A stretch of 64,000 nt of DNA from Dipteris shenzhenensis (taxonomy: Eukaryota; Polypodiophyta; Polypodiopsida; Gleicheniales), in assembly GCA_047967505.1 (NCBI GenBank), contig CM106540.1; one strand, written 5' to 3'. Made by a program: the position numbers and the translations under genes. This document shows positions 21,592 to 32,350 of this stretch, in pieces. The notes under the pieces were generated by a model that saw nothing but the letters and a program-made list of their open reading frames with translations, was not told the origin of the DNA and ran no database searches. Position 1 is the first letter of the stretch. Every line of letters starts with the position of its first letter.

Positions 21592-22372
21592 TGGGAACAT
21601 AAGACAACTGAATATCACCTACTCATAATCTCTCTCTGACATAGTGAATATGCTTTGTGCGAGCATGGAAAACAGGATTCCATGCAACAGCCAAAGCACT
21701 CTGACTATCAGTGAAGATGATGGTAGGAGCAGTCTAACATGCATGAAGATCTGCAAGTAACTTCCGAAGCCAAACACACTCCACTGTAGCTATAAAAGCT
21801 GCTCTATACTCAGCTTCACACCTAGAAGTAGCAATTGTACTCTGCTTCTTGCCAAACACAATCCACTATAGCTGTAAAAGCTGCTCTATACTCAACTTCA
21901 CAGCTAGAAGTAGCAATTGTACTCTGCTTCTTGCTGAACCAAGAAACGCATGAAGTACCAAACATGAAACAGTTGCCACTATGTGACACACGGGTGTCGA
22001 AACAGCCAGCCCAATCACTATCAGTAAATCCATGCATAACAAGTGAAGAATCAGCCTCATAAAGGAGGCCCAAATGCTGAGTGCCTTTGAGATACTTGAA
22101 GACACGCTTCACAACATGCCAATGGTGTGTAGAGGGGCTGTGCATATATCTGCTCAACTGTGAGACAACATACTGTAAATCAGGTCTCATATGGCATAAG
22201 TAAATCAAAGAACCAACTGCCTACTGATAGAGAGTGACATCACATGCACCGCTGCCATCCTCAGAAGAGAAGTGAAAACCAGGCTCTAATGGTGTGGATA
22301 CTAGCTTGCAATCCTCAAACTAAAAACCCTGCAAAAGCTGTCCAATATACTTGGATTGTGACATCAAAATGC
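21592..22372 (-). pseudogene. Copia RT end and RNase H
   Basis: The minus strand reads QSKYIGQLL-like residues, YLCHMRPDLQYVVSQLSRYM, YLKGTQHLGLLYE, GFTDSDWAGCFDTR and TIATSSCEVEYRAAF, then the RNase H tail with FTDSQSALAV and NPVFHARTKHI. An 83-bp segment around 21769-21851 is repeated in tandem at 21852-21934, which disrupts the frame. The enzyme would have been RT/RNase H of copia type. Confidence 0.85.
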
Positions 22373-22700
22373 CCCCCTCACTCACGCACCCCGAGGCAAA
22401 CCCGTATTGCAATAAATGCACCTGAGATTTTCCGTACAGGTTCGTACTGCAATAAATGTATGCTGTCAAGTCCGCATAGATTCTGTACTGCATTCAATGC
22501 AGGTTGTCAGGTTCGTACAGATCCCGTACTGCATTAATTGCAAAAAAGTCCGTACTGCAATTATGAGGCTCTGATAGTTTCGTATAGTGGCCACACAGCA
22601 TTAAATGCACCTCTGACAGTTCCGTACAGTGGTAGTATAACTATACGGATTCCGTACAGAAGTTGTCCGCCACACGTGTGAGGCCAAATGAGTGAAAAAT
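22373..22700 (-). promoter_or_regulatory. Copia leader relic with CGTAC/GTACGG repeats
   Basis: The stretch contains about eight CGTAC words (TCCGTACAG, TTCGTACTGC and the like) interleaved with 'TGCAATAAATGCA' phrases. It resembles the leaders at 7085-7505 and 56240-56630. In element orientation the word reads GTACGG, the reverse of the other two. Confidence 0.6.
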
Positions 22701-22869
22701 AAGTCGGAAAAGATGCAAAATGCTCAAAATGCAGCTCCCTTCACGGTGGATGCTCCAAAATTCGGTCTTCTCGCGTCAAAATCAGGGTTTTCGCCGACAG
22801 AAGCACTTGGAGAGGCCTCAAACACTCACGGGTGTGTAGAAACCAGCAAGACCAGCAGGAATAAGGGCT

Positions 22870-23133
22870 CATGAGGCTGCCAAACAGCTTGGAAAAGCTG
22901 TCAGGTGAGGAGGAGAAAAACGAGATGCTCTAATGAATTGCTGCAAAACTGAGAGTGGAGGCTCACAGAACAAAACCCTAGGGCTAAATGCCCTAACTGG
23001 ACTAAGTGTCCTAACTGACCTAGGTGGTACATGTACTAGCTATACCAACAAACCTAGCAGACTGTAACTAGGCCTACAAGGCACATACCAAGGAATAAGT
23101 GGCACTTATGGATAGCCCATAGAATGGCCTACA
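22870..23133 (-). repeat. 5' LTR of the deleted copia (right end)
   Basis: It ends GCCTACA at 23133 and contains ACCCTAGGGC and 'CTAAGTGTCCTAACTG' phrases. It resembles the LTR at 56805-57076 (CTAAGTGTCCTA, CTACAAGGCACATACCA), so the two belong to related families. The inner border is uncertain. Confidence 0.6.
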
Positions 23134-23839
23134 TAGGAGGGGAGCAGCTTCGGCCCACTCTCACAACTGATCCAATTCCATGATTGGCCTATATCTACTT
23201 GAGATGCGCCGACATAGGGAGACTCTACTACGACAAATTAGAGAGCAGCAGGAGGCGACCAGACCACAAGGTATAGAGGCTGATAAAGCACAGCGACACA
23301 TCACAAACTTTTATGAATTTGAGTCAGCTCCAAGACACAACAGGATGGAGGAGGAGAAGATAGCTAATATGTGGGCAGCCTGGATCACTGAGAGGGGGAC
23401 ACAGAGACCACTTGCGGCACAGAGAGCAACTAGAGCACACTCTATTGAGGTCCGGCCAATCACAACTTTCTTCAGGGGAGACCACCTGAGACGAGGGGTC
23501 ACCCCAGTGGGTTCAAAGATCGAGGAGACCATGCCCTCCCCCGCCACCACAACGTGAGACAACCTGACAGATGCAAATCCAAGACATTTTCGCTGCTCAC
23601 AGATGAGCCACCACGGTGCCGAGCTTCGATTTTTGAATCCTAGCTCTCAACCTACTTCAACTAGTCTCTGATTTATATTTGATTTTTTCTTGAGCTATTG
23701 AGCTCTAAAGATCAATTTAGCACTCAGCAAGGACCCTAGCACGCCCTTTGCTCCAGCCCACTGAGGCTTGTATGAGTTTTTCCCTTTTTTATGTACTTAG
23801 TACTTTGTCCCATAGGCCGCGAGGCCTCCCGCTGTCGTT

Positions 23840-23843
<4 letters not shown>
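23134..23843 (+). pseudogene. LINE C-terminus and 3'UTR after the copia insertion
   Basis: This encodes the LINE tail (MIGLYLLEMRRHRETLLRQI, then RHITNFYEFES) and the 3'UTR with 'CAGCAAGGACCCTAGCACGCC', 'TTGTCCCATAGGCC' and 'GCGAGGCCTCCC'. The same sentences occur near 28885-29500 and 39130-40040. Confidence 0.8.

Positions 23844-23884
<41 letters not shown>
23844..23884 (+). repeat. (CT)n LINE tail
   Basis: An uninterrupted CT dinucleotide run of about 41 bp sits at the end of the LINE 3'UTR, in place of poly(A). Confidence 0.85.
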
Positions 23885-23888
<4 letters not shown>

Positions 23889-23911
23889 GTCACCTATTCA
23901 CTGCACAGAAT

Positions 23912-23919
23912 TGTTGGAA

Positions 23920-23979
<60 letters not shown>

Positions 23980-24235
23980 ATGTGTGTGTGAGAGAGAGAG
24001 AGGCTAGGGAGTGAAGAAGTGATACTCAAATGAAGACATAATGAAGGCTTTCACTCATTCATCAAGTATATCATGACAAGTGAAGTACAAGCCTTTAAAT
24101 AGGCTACACTCACACTAGCACCTAGTGCATATGGGAAAGTTCAATGATGACACATGGCACTCACACATGATTCACACACACAGACTAGTACTAGATCACC
24201 TAGTACTACACACCAAAGAGTGTGAGAATGTAACA
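23912..24235 (-). repeat. 3' LTR of the gag-only element, with (GT)n
   Basis: It aligns with 26761-27081. Near its 3' end it contains a (GT)n run (23923-23978) next to a GA run, which is longer than in the 5' LTR. It has a TATTTAAA promoter-like box in antisense near 24094-24101. Confidence 0.8.
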
Positions 24236-25050
24236 TGCAAGACCTTCTTTAAATCTTTAGCGAGGAATTAGCATTGTACACTATAGAGATAGAAAGGAGA
24301 TGAGGGTAAAGAGAGAGTAGAGTCGACAACCGATTAGGTCCCTATACCCACTAAGGGCCCCCTCCCCCAATCAAGGGAGAATTTGCTTTATACTTGGAGA
24401 ACTGAGAAAATACAAAGAACACCCTTGGAGAGAGCACGGAAACGTGCTTCTAAAGAGCTCACTGTGCACACGTATAGCAAACCCAAAGACCTGAGAGGCA
24501 ACGCCGACCAATACCGAGGCCTTGATGCTGTCCACACTAACGATGTAGGACGCTTCTGCAAGGCAAGGGAGAGGCTTGTGCTGTCCACCGGAATGCAAGG
24601 TTACTGCGTGAGTGAGAGAGTGAAAGCTAGGAGTGATAGATCCTATAAGAGAGCTGAGAGATGACTGAAATATAGAGCTGAGAGTGAGCTGTGTAAAGCT
24701 GTAAAAAGAGTTGCTGAAACAGACCCCAAACCTTACTCCATTCGCTGTCCCGACTCCCCGTCTCATGCGCTGCGTGAACACCTTCCCAGAGGGCTGAACT
24801 ACTTATCTTCTTCACCTTCCTATCTTACTCCCACCTCAGCTATAGAGGGTTGCTCCTTATGAAAATTCTGGCACATTGTTCTTTATAAGTAGGAACGAGG
24901 TTAAGCAATTGGTCAAGTGTTATATGGATCTTTGAGTTTAATAGTTCTTTGAAGAACTTCTCTCCTCCTCCTTTACTTTTAGGCTTCGCTTCACGTTCTT
25001 GTGCTTCATCTTTGATCAGAAAACTTTGCTCCATTTTAGGTGCTTCATTT
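24236..25050 (-). other. Interior filler of the gag-only element
   Basis: No coding domain was recognised. A part near 24370-24790 resembles, on the minus strand, the 350-bp block in the 5' LTR at 16250-16570 (shared core GGACAGCACAAGCCTCTCC), so it is probably a captured or nested LTR fragment. Confidence 0.4.
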
Positions 25051-25428
25051 TCTTCTTCCCCGATGTAGCCAGTGTGTCACTTTGCACCCAAATGCAAGGT
25101 GCATGTGACAGAGACCCAACAAGCAAACAGTAGACCAATCCCCCCTCCACCGCCATACTGCAAAGAGCAAGTCCAACACCTCCCGTGTGATAGCGACTTC
25201 GCAGTCAGCTTGCGACCGGCAAGGGTAGACCATCACTCATCACCCCTCCTTACTCTGAACTGGGTGGTCAATACCATTAAACCAAAGTAAAAGACAATAC
25301 ATTCATTTTTGGGGGACAACCCATGGCAAAGTACCACTTATTGACTTCAAATACATTAGATTTAGAGGAACAACTCAAGGCTGACAATCTTTATTGACTC
25401 AACACAAACACACATAGCTAAGCATCAT

Positions 25429-25746
25429 CTACCTCCTCAGAGAGGAATATATCATGCAACATAGCAGATGAAGTTTCCTGCTCAGGGCCAGTAGATGTAG
25501 CATAAATATTATTGAGCTTGTCCAGGTTCTCCTTGGCATAGATGTAGTTTCCTGCTGAGGGCCAGTAGATGTAGCATAAATATTCTTGAGCTTGTCCAGG
25601 TTCTCCTTGGCTGAAGTAGTGAGGACAAGAAGATGAAGTAATTTATTGACCAACTTCACACCAATAAGCGCCAGTGCTTTGTCATGCTGCTCATCCCTAG
25701 TGGAAAGTGGTGCTGATGAGTCTTCAACACGAGGACTAGGCTCCAT
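25429..25746 (-). pseudogene. Short copia-like Gag fragment with tandem duplication
   Basis: From the ATG at 25746 the product starts MEPSPRVEDSSAPLSTRDEQ and continues KALALIGVKLVNKLLHLLVL and SAKENLDKLKNIYATSTGP, the N-terminal part of a copia-type Gag. A segment of about 76 bp (around 25469-25544, repeated at 25545-25616) is duplicated and changes the frame, so the end differs from the homologous frame at 61006-61278. No zinc knuckle is present. The protein is best explained as a vestige kept in a non-autonomous element. Confidence 0.75.
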
Positions 25747-26748
25747 AATAGCAAACTGAGGTAACAAATTTCGCGGCAGCAAATGAAGAGCCAACAAGCT
25801 GAAATGAATAACCAGCAAATAGAGGGGCTGGTCTGGGGCTCCGAAATGGATCAGCAGCCTTCACAAAGGCAGGGCAGTTGAAGAAATGCTTGAATAAACA
25901 TTTCCAGCAGCTGGTCGATAACCCCGAAGACTCAAAATTTGTGAAGGGCTTCTGCAAACCAGCTCCAAGCTATACCAAGAGGCTGTAGTAGAGGTATGGG
26001 TGGACCAAAATGCACCAACAGATCACCAGGCCAAGAATCGGCAATTCTAGATGAAATAGAGGCTAGGAAAAGCCCCAAAAACTGCTCTGTTAAAGGTGGT
26101 TCTGCAGCAGCAACCCTAGAGCAACTCGAAATGCAACTAATTGCTCCGAAACAGGTCAAGGAGGCCTCCAAACCACCCGAGATGCTGCAACCGGCGTGCA
26201 CAAATGAATACCTCTGCTGCAGCGGGCGTGGCAACCCTAAAACGGGATTGTAGATGTGCTGAAATGGCTCGAATCTCAATACGTGCTGCTTCTAAGAGAC
26301 CTGAACAGAGGCGGCTATGCAGCAGCAGACTCGGAATGGCTCGAAAGTGCAGGAGCAGCCTCAGAACTGGTCGGAAATGTCATCAAAAGGCCTTCAACTT
26401 CTGCAAACTATGCGCAAAGGTGGTCGGCTATGCTGCAGCAGCAACGAAAGGTTGATTTCTGGCGACACAAACCTTCACACGTGCTGGCAGACCTGAAAAC
26501 TGTGCCGACCTGCAAGGAAATGGACCGCCTAGGGCTCCAAGAGAGCTTGAATAGAGGTGACTGGCTGTGGAGGTTGTGGATAGGCAGAAATGAATGCAAA
26601 TGGCAGCAAGGAGAAGCAGCTAGAGGCAGGATTGAGGCGAGTGTGCAGAAACCCTAATCGGGTATGAGGAGCTGAAAGTAGGCAACTAGAAACAAATTAG
26701 GGTTAGGGAGATGATGACGTGACAAGGCAGCTATGGCAGGGTGAACTT

Positions 26749-26760
26749 GCTCTGATACCA
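26749..26760 (-). other. Primer-binding site of the gag-only element
   Basis: The plus strand reads GCTCTGATACCA, so the minus strand reads TGGTATCAGAGC, abutting the LTR end. Confidence 0.88.
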
Positions 26761-26773
26761 TGTTAGAAACATG

Positions 26774-26806
<33 letters not shown>

Positions 26807-27081
26807 TGAGAGAGAGAGAGAGGCTAGGGAGTGAAGAAGTGATACTCAAATGAAGACATAATGAAGGCTTTCATTCATTCATCAAGTATATCATGACAAG
26901 TGAAGTGCAAGCCTTTAAATAGGCTACACACTCACACTAGCACCTAGTGCATATGGGATAAGTCCCATCATGACACGTGGCACTCACACATGACTCACAC
27001 ACATAGACTAGTACTAGATCACCTAGTACTACACACCAACACATCACATCAACACACTCTTTGGCTATGATATCTCCAACA
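26761..27081 (-). repeat. 5' LTR of the gag-only element
   Basis: The 321-bp LTR ends (minus strand) in TTTCTAACA, followed at once by the PBS. It carries a TATTTAAAGG box (antisense at 26914-26923) and a CA repeat close to its 3' end. Confidence 0.85.
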
Positions 27082-27086
27082 AGAAT

Positions 27087-29503
27087 ATGCGTGCTGCACT
27101 CAATTGGCTCCATAACCGGAGAGCACAGGATCACGAGGGACTGCAGACTAAGCACTTCGCACATGGGCAAGAGGTCTTGGCTCTAGTTCTAGCAGGATGT
27201 TCAACCATACGGTATGTCGCAACTTCCCACCTCCTTGGAGCACTACCACTATTACTAGGAACTACCACACTCTTGGCCACACTTTGGCCAAGATTTATGG
27301 ATTGATACTAGAGAGGGAGAACAAAGGCCACACAGAGGCTCATGGGCAACAAGCTCTAGGGCAAGCAAGATTTCGGAGACAGCATTCCACCCTAGACCAC
27401 ATCTTCACCCTGAGGGCTATCATTCAGAAGGCAAGGTCGAGATGTTAGAAAGTAGACTTTCGGAAAGCCTTTGACACTGTCCCACTATCCCACCTGATCG
27501 GGAGGCTACAAGAGATGCACATTCCAAAGATTATAATTTGGGGGGATGATGAGCCTATATGAGTCCATTAGAGGGAGAGTTCGTGCCCCAGGATATTGGG
27601 TCAAGAAGACGATCAAAGTGAAGCAAGGATGACTCCTTTCACCGACTCTCTTCAGGCCCTAAGTTAATGAGATCACATCCTTTATAGACCACCAAGGAGG
27701 CGAGGGATCACTATTGGGTGACCTATAATACAGACTACTATATGTAGACGACATAGTCCTCATATCAACTTCAGCAGAGGGACTACAGAGACATCTGGAG
27801 GCCTTAGAGGTGTTATGCAAAGAGAGAGACATGACAATCAACCTTGGGAAAACCAAGGTTACGATCTTCAACACCTCTTGTGCAGTGCTTCATCGACATA
27901 GCTTCACTTACTAAGGTGAGCTAATGGAGATAATGCAGTACTACACATACCTGGGGGCCAGTTTTCATGAAGATCCATGCAGCTGCTTTGGCACGACTAG
28001 AGAGATAGTGCTTCCTGGCGCACTTTCAGAATCCACCAAAGAAGGGCTAGCTTTTCGACACCCCAGTGAGGGCGACTGCCATGCATGCATCACCTTTTTG
28101 GGGGAGTGATCTTTTGGCAACATAGTGGAGGAGATTTGGGCAGCTACAAGTGACTATCGGGTCTAAGATGATTTAGAGTAATCCCTCAGTTCCTCATTAG
28201 ATAGTACAGGCAGAGTTCGCCATGACATCTCTCCAAGATGCCAAATTCAGACTTTGACATTCCTCCATAGAGTTTGGGCCCTACCCCACTAGAGATTACC
28301 GAGGCTGGCAATAGTGTCATCCAAACAGCTAGCAAAGAGCGGGGTTGATACAGCATGATATGCATGCATATCCACATGGTTTTGCCACTCACGGTATTCA
28401 GATGGACCGACTTCCCCCCTTTCAGTACAACATCGACCGCTCGAGTCGATCCCACGAGGTGAGATTAACCGTATCATACGGTTAGATCTCCTCCATCTTC
28501 ATACGTCTCAGACTTGGGGAGGGGGGGAGAGATCAGGAGTTCCCCACCAAGTTCTAGTTCTATCATAACCACTTCTTGAGAATATAGGAGGATGGACTCA
28601 TCGTCAAGCCCGATACCTCAAGGATTGAGGAGTCTCACATGTACTGAGGATTGCCATTGGACAGATGCGGGTCTCGTCCCATCAACTGAGGATTGAGACA
28701 GGGAGGGGAGAGTTGCAAGGATACCCAAAGAGAACGGATATGCAGGTTATGCACATTGGGGGCGATCGAACCAGAGGAGCATTTTCTATGTACCTACCTA
28801 GCCTACTATGAGATCCAAGTTGATACTACTACCTCTTTCAGAAGGGGCACGACTTTGGTCCACTATCACGATTGATCCACTTCCTCTATCTGATTGAGAT
28901 GCGACGATACAAAGAGACACTACTGCGACAGATCAGAGAGCAGCCAAAGGTGATAGCCCCACAGGTTATTGAGGCAGACCGAGCACAGAGGCATGTCTCA
29001 GATTTTTATGCATTTGAGTCAGCTGCAAGACACACTAGGGTAGACAAGGAGGAGCTAGCTGATATGAGGGCAGTATGGATCAGCAGAGAGCAAGGGACGC
29101 AAAGAGCACACACGAAATAGAGAGTGGCCAAAGCACAGATGATCGAGGTCCAGCCTATCTCAGCTCTCCTCAAAGGGGACCCCCACACACGAGGCATCAC
29201 TCTTGACATAGCCCATCGGATCCAAAGATCGAGGAGACCAGGTCTCCTGCCACAACACGAGACAACTCGAGTAGACGCAAATCCAGGATATCCTCACAGC
29301 CCACCGGAGAGCCACTACGGTGCCTAGTTATGGTTTCTGAGTCTCAGCTTTCAGTTTGTATTTGAGTTTTGTTTGAGTTCTTTAGCTTAGTATAGCACTC
29401 AGCAAGGCGCTTAGCGAGCCCTTTGCTTCAGCCCTTCAAGGCTTGTATGAGTTGTTTTTGCCTTATGTACTTTGTGCCATAGGCCCGCGAGGCCTCCCGA
29501 GGA
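27087..29503 (+). pseudogene. LINE with degraded RT, 5'-truncated
   Basis: Multiple frames give a LINE: ALNWLHNRRAQDHEGLQTKH, AKIYGLILERE, QARFRRQHSTLDHIFTLRAI, DFRKAFDTVP, a YVDD box at 27741-27752, NLGKTKVTIFNTS, DRLPPFQYNID, then ICRLCTLGAIEPEEHFLC and the 'LIEMRRYKETLLRQI' tail. Frameshifts and stops are frequent. The 3'UTR ends 'CATAGGCCCGCGAGGCCTCCC' just before a CT run. Its left end sits about 27 bp after the CT tail of the previous LINE once the LTR element at 23912-27081 is discounted. Confidence 0.85.
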
Positions 29504-29517
29504 TCTCTCTCTCTCTC

Positions 29518-29550
<33 letters not shown>
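29504..29550 (+). repeat. (CT)n LINE tail
   Basis: A CT run of about 47 bp with one CCCT interruption ends the LINE. The next LINE starts at 29551. Confidence 0.85.
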
Positions 29551-31871
29551 GCTAAGAATGGACTATAAAAAAGCACATATGTATGAAAAGGAGGTGAAGG
29601 AGGCAATGGTGCAAGAGCAAATGCCTTCCACATGTCAAGAAATCAGCAACTACATAACAATATGTTGCTGTCAACAGCCCAGGAATGTTTCGCTAAAAGC
29701 AAGGGGAGAAGTGCTGGGATGCCATGTAAGCATTGGTACGACCAAGATTGCAAGGATGCAAATAGCGCTTGGAAAACAGCAACTCCAATAGAGAAGGAGG
29801 ACACAATGGGATGACATAATACGATTTGTCAAAAGCCTCTATGAAAGAGATGGGGAAGAAAAGATCAACCACAACTATACTATCAAAGCGACAAATGGAA
29901 TCATAACAAAGGAAGACATGGACAACGCACTGAAAAAGCTAGCTAATGTGAAAGCTCCAGACACGCAAGGGCTAGTAGCAGAAATGTTAACATGGGGAAG
30001 TGAGAACAAAGAAAATGCTTACCAGGCTTATGAATATGTATTATGGCTCTAGAGGAAGTAAGCAAGTACCGATTCGTAAGGGGGGAGAGAGCAAGATGAC
30101 AAAGAATTGTTGGACAATCATGTACGCAATCTAATGGCAAAGTTATATGGCACTATCCTTGAACAGGAAATCAACAAATGGGCATAGGAACAAGAAGTAA
30201 GGGCGCCATCTCAAGCAGGGTTTCGCCCCAAGCACTCAATGGTCGATCGATCATCTGTTGCCATAAGGGATGCAACTGAAGGAGTCAGAGGAAAGAAAGA
30301 GGCTGTCTACTGTTGTTTCATAGATTTCAAGAAGCCTACCATGTCAGAGGTTATGGGAAAGACTGGAAAAGCTCAAAGTTCCTCGAGAACTCAGAGAAGC
30401 CACATACCGACTCTGTGATAAGGTACTAGCTCAGTCAACACAGCCGCTAGTGGATGGGTCATGCTCAAGGGGAAAGCTGTAATAAGGAGTGGCATAGGGG
30501 GTTAAACAAGACTGCCCCCTCTCACCGACACTCTTCGGTCTTTTTATCGATGAGTTGGAAGAGTGGATGAGAATGCACAGCAAGGAAGGGGTTCAAATTG
30601 CAGGGTACGCTTTGTTAGTGCTTGTCTATGTAGATGATGTAGTATTCTTCACAAAGAATAAGGAGAACCTGCGAGCACATTTGGATGAGCTAAGAGATTT
30701 CTGCAAACACTCGGGGATGCAAGTCAATATAGACAAGACAAAATTAGTCATTGGGACATGCAACAAACTAGTGGATATCACATTTGGAGGGGAGCTCCTG
30801 GAAACAGTCAACTCATATAAATATTTAGGATTTCACGAACAACTACAAATAGAATGCATGCGTGGAAAGGAGGATTCTAGGGGGTCTGAAAGCTCTATAC
30901 AACTTCCAAAATATATGCAGGAAGGCGCACCTGTGGAATTCGGAAATGAGAGAGTTTCTGTACACCATGCTTGTACAGACAATCATCCTTTATGGATGCC
31001 CCGCTTGGGCACCTGGGCTGTCTAGGATATACTGGGACAGGATAGAGACTATAAATAAACATTTCCTGATAGGGGAGTAGGCCCAGATAGTGGCCAGGGA
31101 TGGGAGATGACAGAAGGCACGGAGCCAAAACTTGTTCATGCGTTGGATGCAGAGAAGGTCTTAGTTCCGATAAATCTGGATAGCGTGAAGGAGTGGAACT
31201 TGTAGAATGCAGTTGCTCTCTCTTGAATTAACGGGCGATGGAAGCTACACAGATTATGGGCTGGCACAAGGGAATGGAGTGGGGATGGAATCATGGGGTA
31301 TAACAGCCGCTCATATTGTGACACAGAAATTGCTACAGGAACTCTGGCGGAACCCGGGAACAAAAATGTAGTTTTATAAGCAAGAAATTAACTCAATGGA
31401 CAGCTCCCGGAAGACATATCAACATTTAAAAGGCATTGAAACTGCAAAATCATAACTAGTTCACATGATCTCGAGGTAGAGAGAGGTAGATGGGCAAGAC
31501 CCCGAATCCCTCGAGAGAAAAGAACCTGCAAAATCTGCCCCATAGGGGAAATAGAAAATGAACAGCGTGTACTTCTAAGATGTAGAGCCTCTGCACACAT
31601 CAGAGAAGGCTATGGGGACAGCAGAGATCTAAAAAATTCTGCTGGAGCAGCCAGCCAAAAACCTAGGAAGCTACTTGAAAGAAATTTTGGAACATCACAC
31701 TAAGGAATTGGTTCTAGCACACAAGCTAGCCCAACAAGTACTCAATAAATGACAAGTTTGTAATATTTCCTCTTACTGGATGTAAGGGATAACTATTAGT
31801 TGATAGTGATCGCCAGTCCCATAGATCTTGAAGGGTCTCCTACGGACTTTAATACAATCACATCATATCAT

Positions 31872-31872
<1 letters not shown>
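29551..31872 (+). pseudogene. LINE of a second subfamily, degraded
   Basis: The linker reads KHWYDQDCKDANSAWKTA, comparable to SWYDNECK of the first LINE. RT motifs follow in several frames: SQAGFRPKHSMVD, VYCCFIDFKK, QDCPLSPTLFGLFIDELEEW, and VYVDDVVFFTKNKENL with YVDD at 30627-30638. Thumb and C-terminal parts (DKTKLVIGTCNK, CKICPIGEIENEQ) come next. The 3' end reads 'CCCATAGATCTTGAAGGGTCTCC', then TTTAATACAATCAC and a CT run. It is closest in this window to the LINE at 40076-42095. It starts exactly at the CT tail of the upstream LINE. Confidence 0.83.

Positions 31873-31910
<38 letters not shown>
31873..31910 (+). repeat. (CT)n LINE tail
   Basis: A CT run of about 38 bp closes the LINE at 29551-31872. 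Confidence 0.85.
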
Positions 31911-31911
<1 letters not shown>

Positions 31912-32164
31912 ACGACTCACACCTGCTTGCCGCTCCACCCGCTGCTGTTGCGCCTCCAATGGTGCCATCTTTTGCGTTGGGCCTCTTCCAGGCCCCATGG
32001 ACTGTGCCACGCTTGTCGCGTGGCTGCTAGCCCTGCTTGCTGGGCCACGTGACTGCTGTGAGCAGTCACTAGCTTGGCCTAGCCAAGCTGGGCTGCTCGA
32101 CGCAGCCTCTACAGCCGTTGGGCATTGACAAGGGCTCGTCCAGCCCCCAAGACATCGTACGCAG
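31911..32164. other. Unassigned GC-rich stretch
   Basis: It contains 'GCTGCTGTTGCGCC' and 'TTGGCCTAGCCAAGC'. It may be the interior of the antisense LTR fragment that follows, but no alignment to the solo LTR is evident here. Confidence 0.3.
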
Positions 32165-32350
32165 CAGGCATACTATTAGAAATAGACCAACAGAGGGTAC
32201 GCACAGCAGAAGACTGATAGAATAGCCCAGGAGCTCACTCAGTGTGTGTGGTGTGGAATCACATACTTCTTAACATAAAGTGCATCACATAGATGTGCAG
32301 ACTCATCAATAGACAATGAACCAGCCATATATAGAAACCACCAAAAAAAT
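32165..32350 (-). repeat. Antisense fragment of the 13065-14095 LTR family
   Basis: In reverse complement this matches the last 190 bp or so of the solo LTR: AAATATATATTTTGGTGG, CATTGTCTATTGATGAGTCTG, 'TATGTGAGCTCCTGGGC' and 'GTACCCTCTGTTGG'. It is a truncated LTR without a visible target duplication. Confidence 0.75.

Larger units (their letters stand above)
21466..23133 (-). mobile_element. Internally deleted Ty1/copia element
   Basis: A minus-strand copia remnant has terminal repeats that share a block of about 60 bp (TAATGAATTGCTGCAAAACT... at 21503 and 22931) and TGTAGGC- and GCCTACA-type ends at 21466 and 23133. Only RNase H and the end of RT remain (21590-22370). At about 22373 the sequence jumps straight to leader sequence, so gag, protease, integrase and most of RT are deleted. 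No perfect 5-bp duplication was found (CAAGA left, TAGGA right). Confidence 0.75.
20223..23843 (+). mobile_element. LINE with internal inversion and a copia insertion
   Basis: The copy runs from the RT palm (20223) to a (CT)n tail at 23844. Three events break it. The forward part 20223-20572 has the YADD box at 20429-20440 and NLRKTKVMVFN. The piece 20573-21068 is inverted. The forward part resumes at 21069 and is then interrupted by a copia element (21466-23133). The rest (23134-23843) is the C-terminal region and 3'UTR, ending 'CGAGGCCTCCC' before the CT run. Confidence 0.82.
23912..27081 (-). mobile_element. Non-autonomous LTR retrotransposon (gag-only), with TSD
   Basis: The element is bounded by TGTTGG and CCAACA-type ends with AGAAT duplicated on both sides (23907-23911 and 27082-27086). 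LTRs are 23912-24235 and 26761-27081. On the minus strand a PBS, TGGTATCAGAGC, follows the 5' LTR directly (26760-26749). The interior codes only for a short Gag N-terminal domain (25746-25429) with no protease, integrase or RT, so mobilisation must have used another copia element's enzymes. A second copy lies at 60526-61862 in the other orientation. Confidence 0.87.

Noticed and set aside
23844-23980. CT and GT runs as a CRISPR-like or regulatory array
   Set aside because: They are plain dinucleotide microsatellites at a LINE tail and an LTR end; no repeat-spacer structure.
24383-24664. Plus-strand frame in the interior of the gag-only element
   Set aside because: Antisense to a block that resembles an LTR fragment; no domain.
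26256-26657. Plus-strand frame of 133 codons in the gag-only element
   Set aside because: It is antisense to the element, has no recognised motif and overlaps the leader after the PBS.
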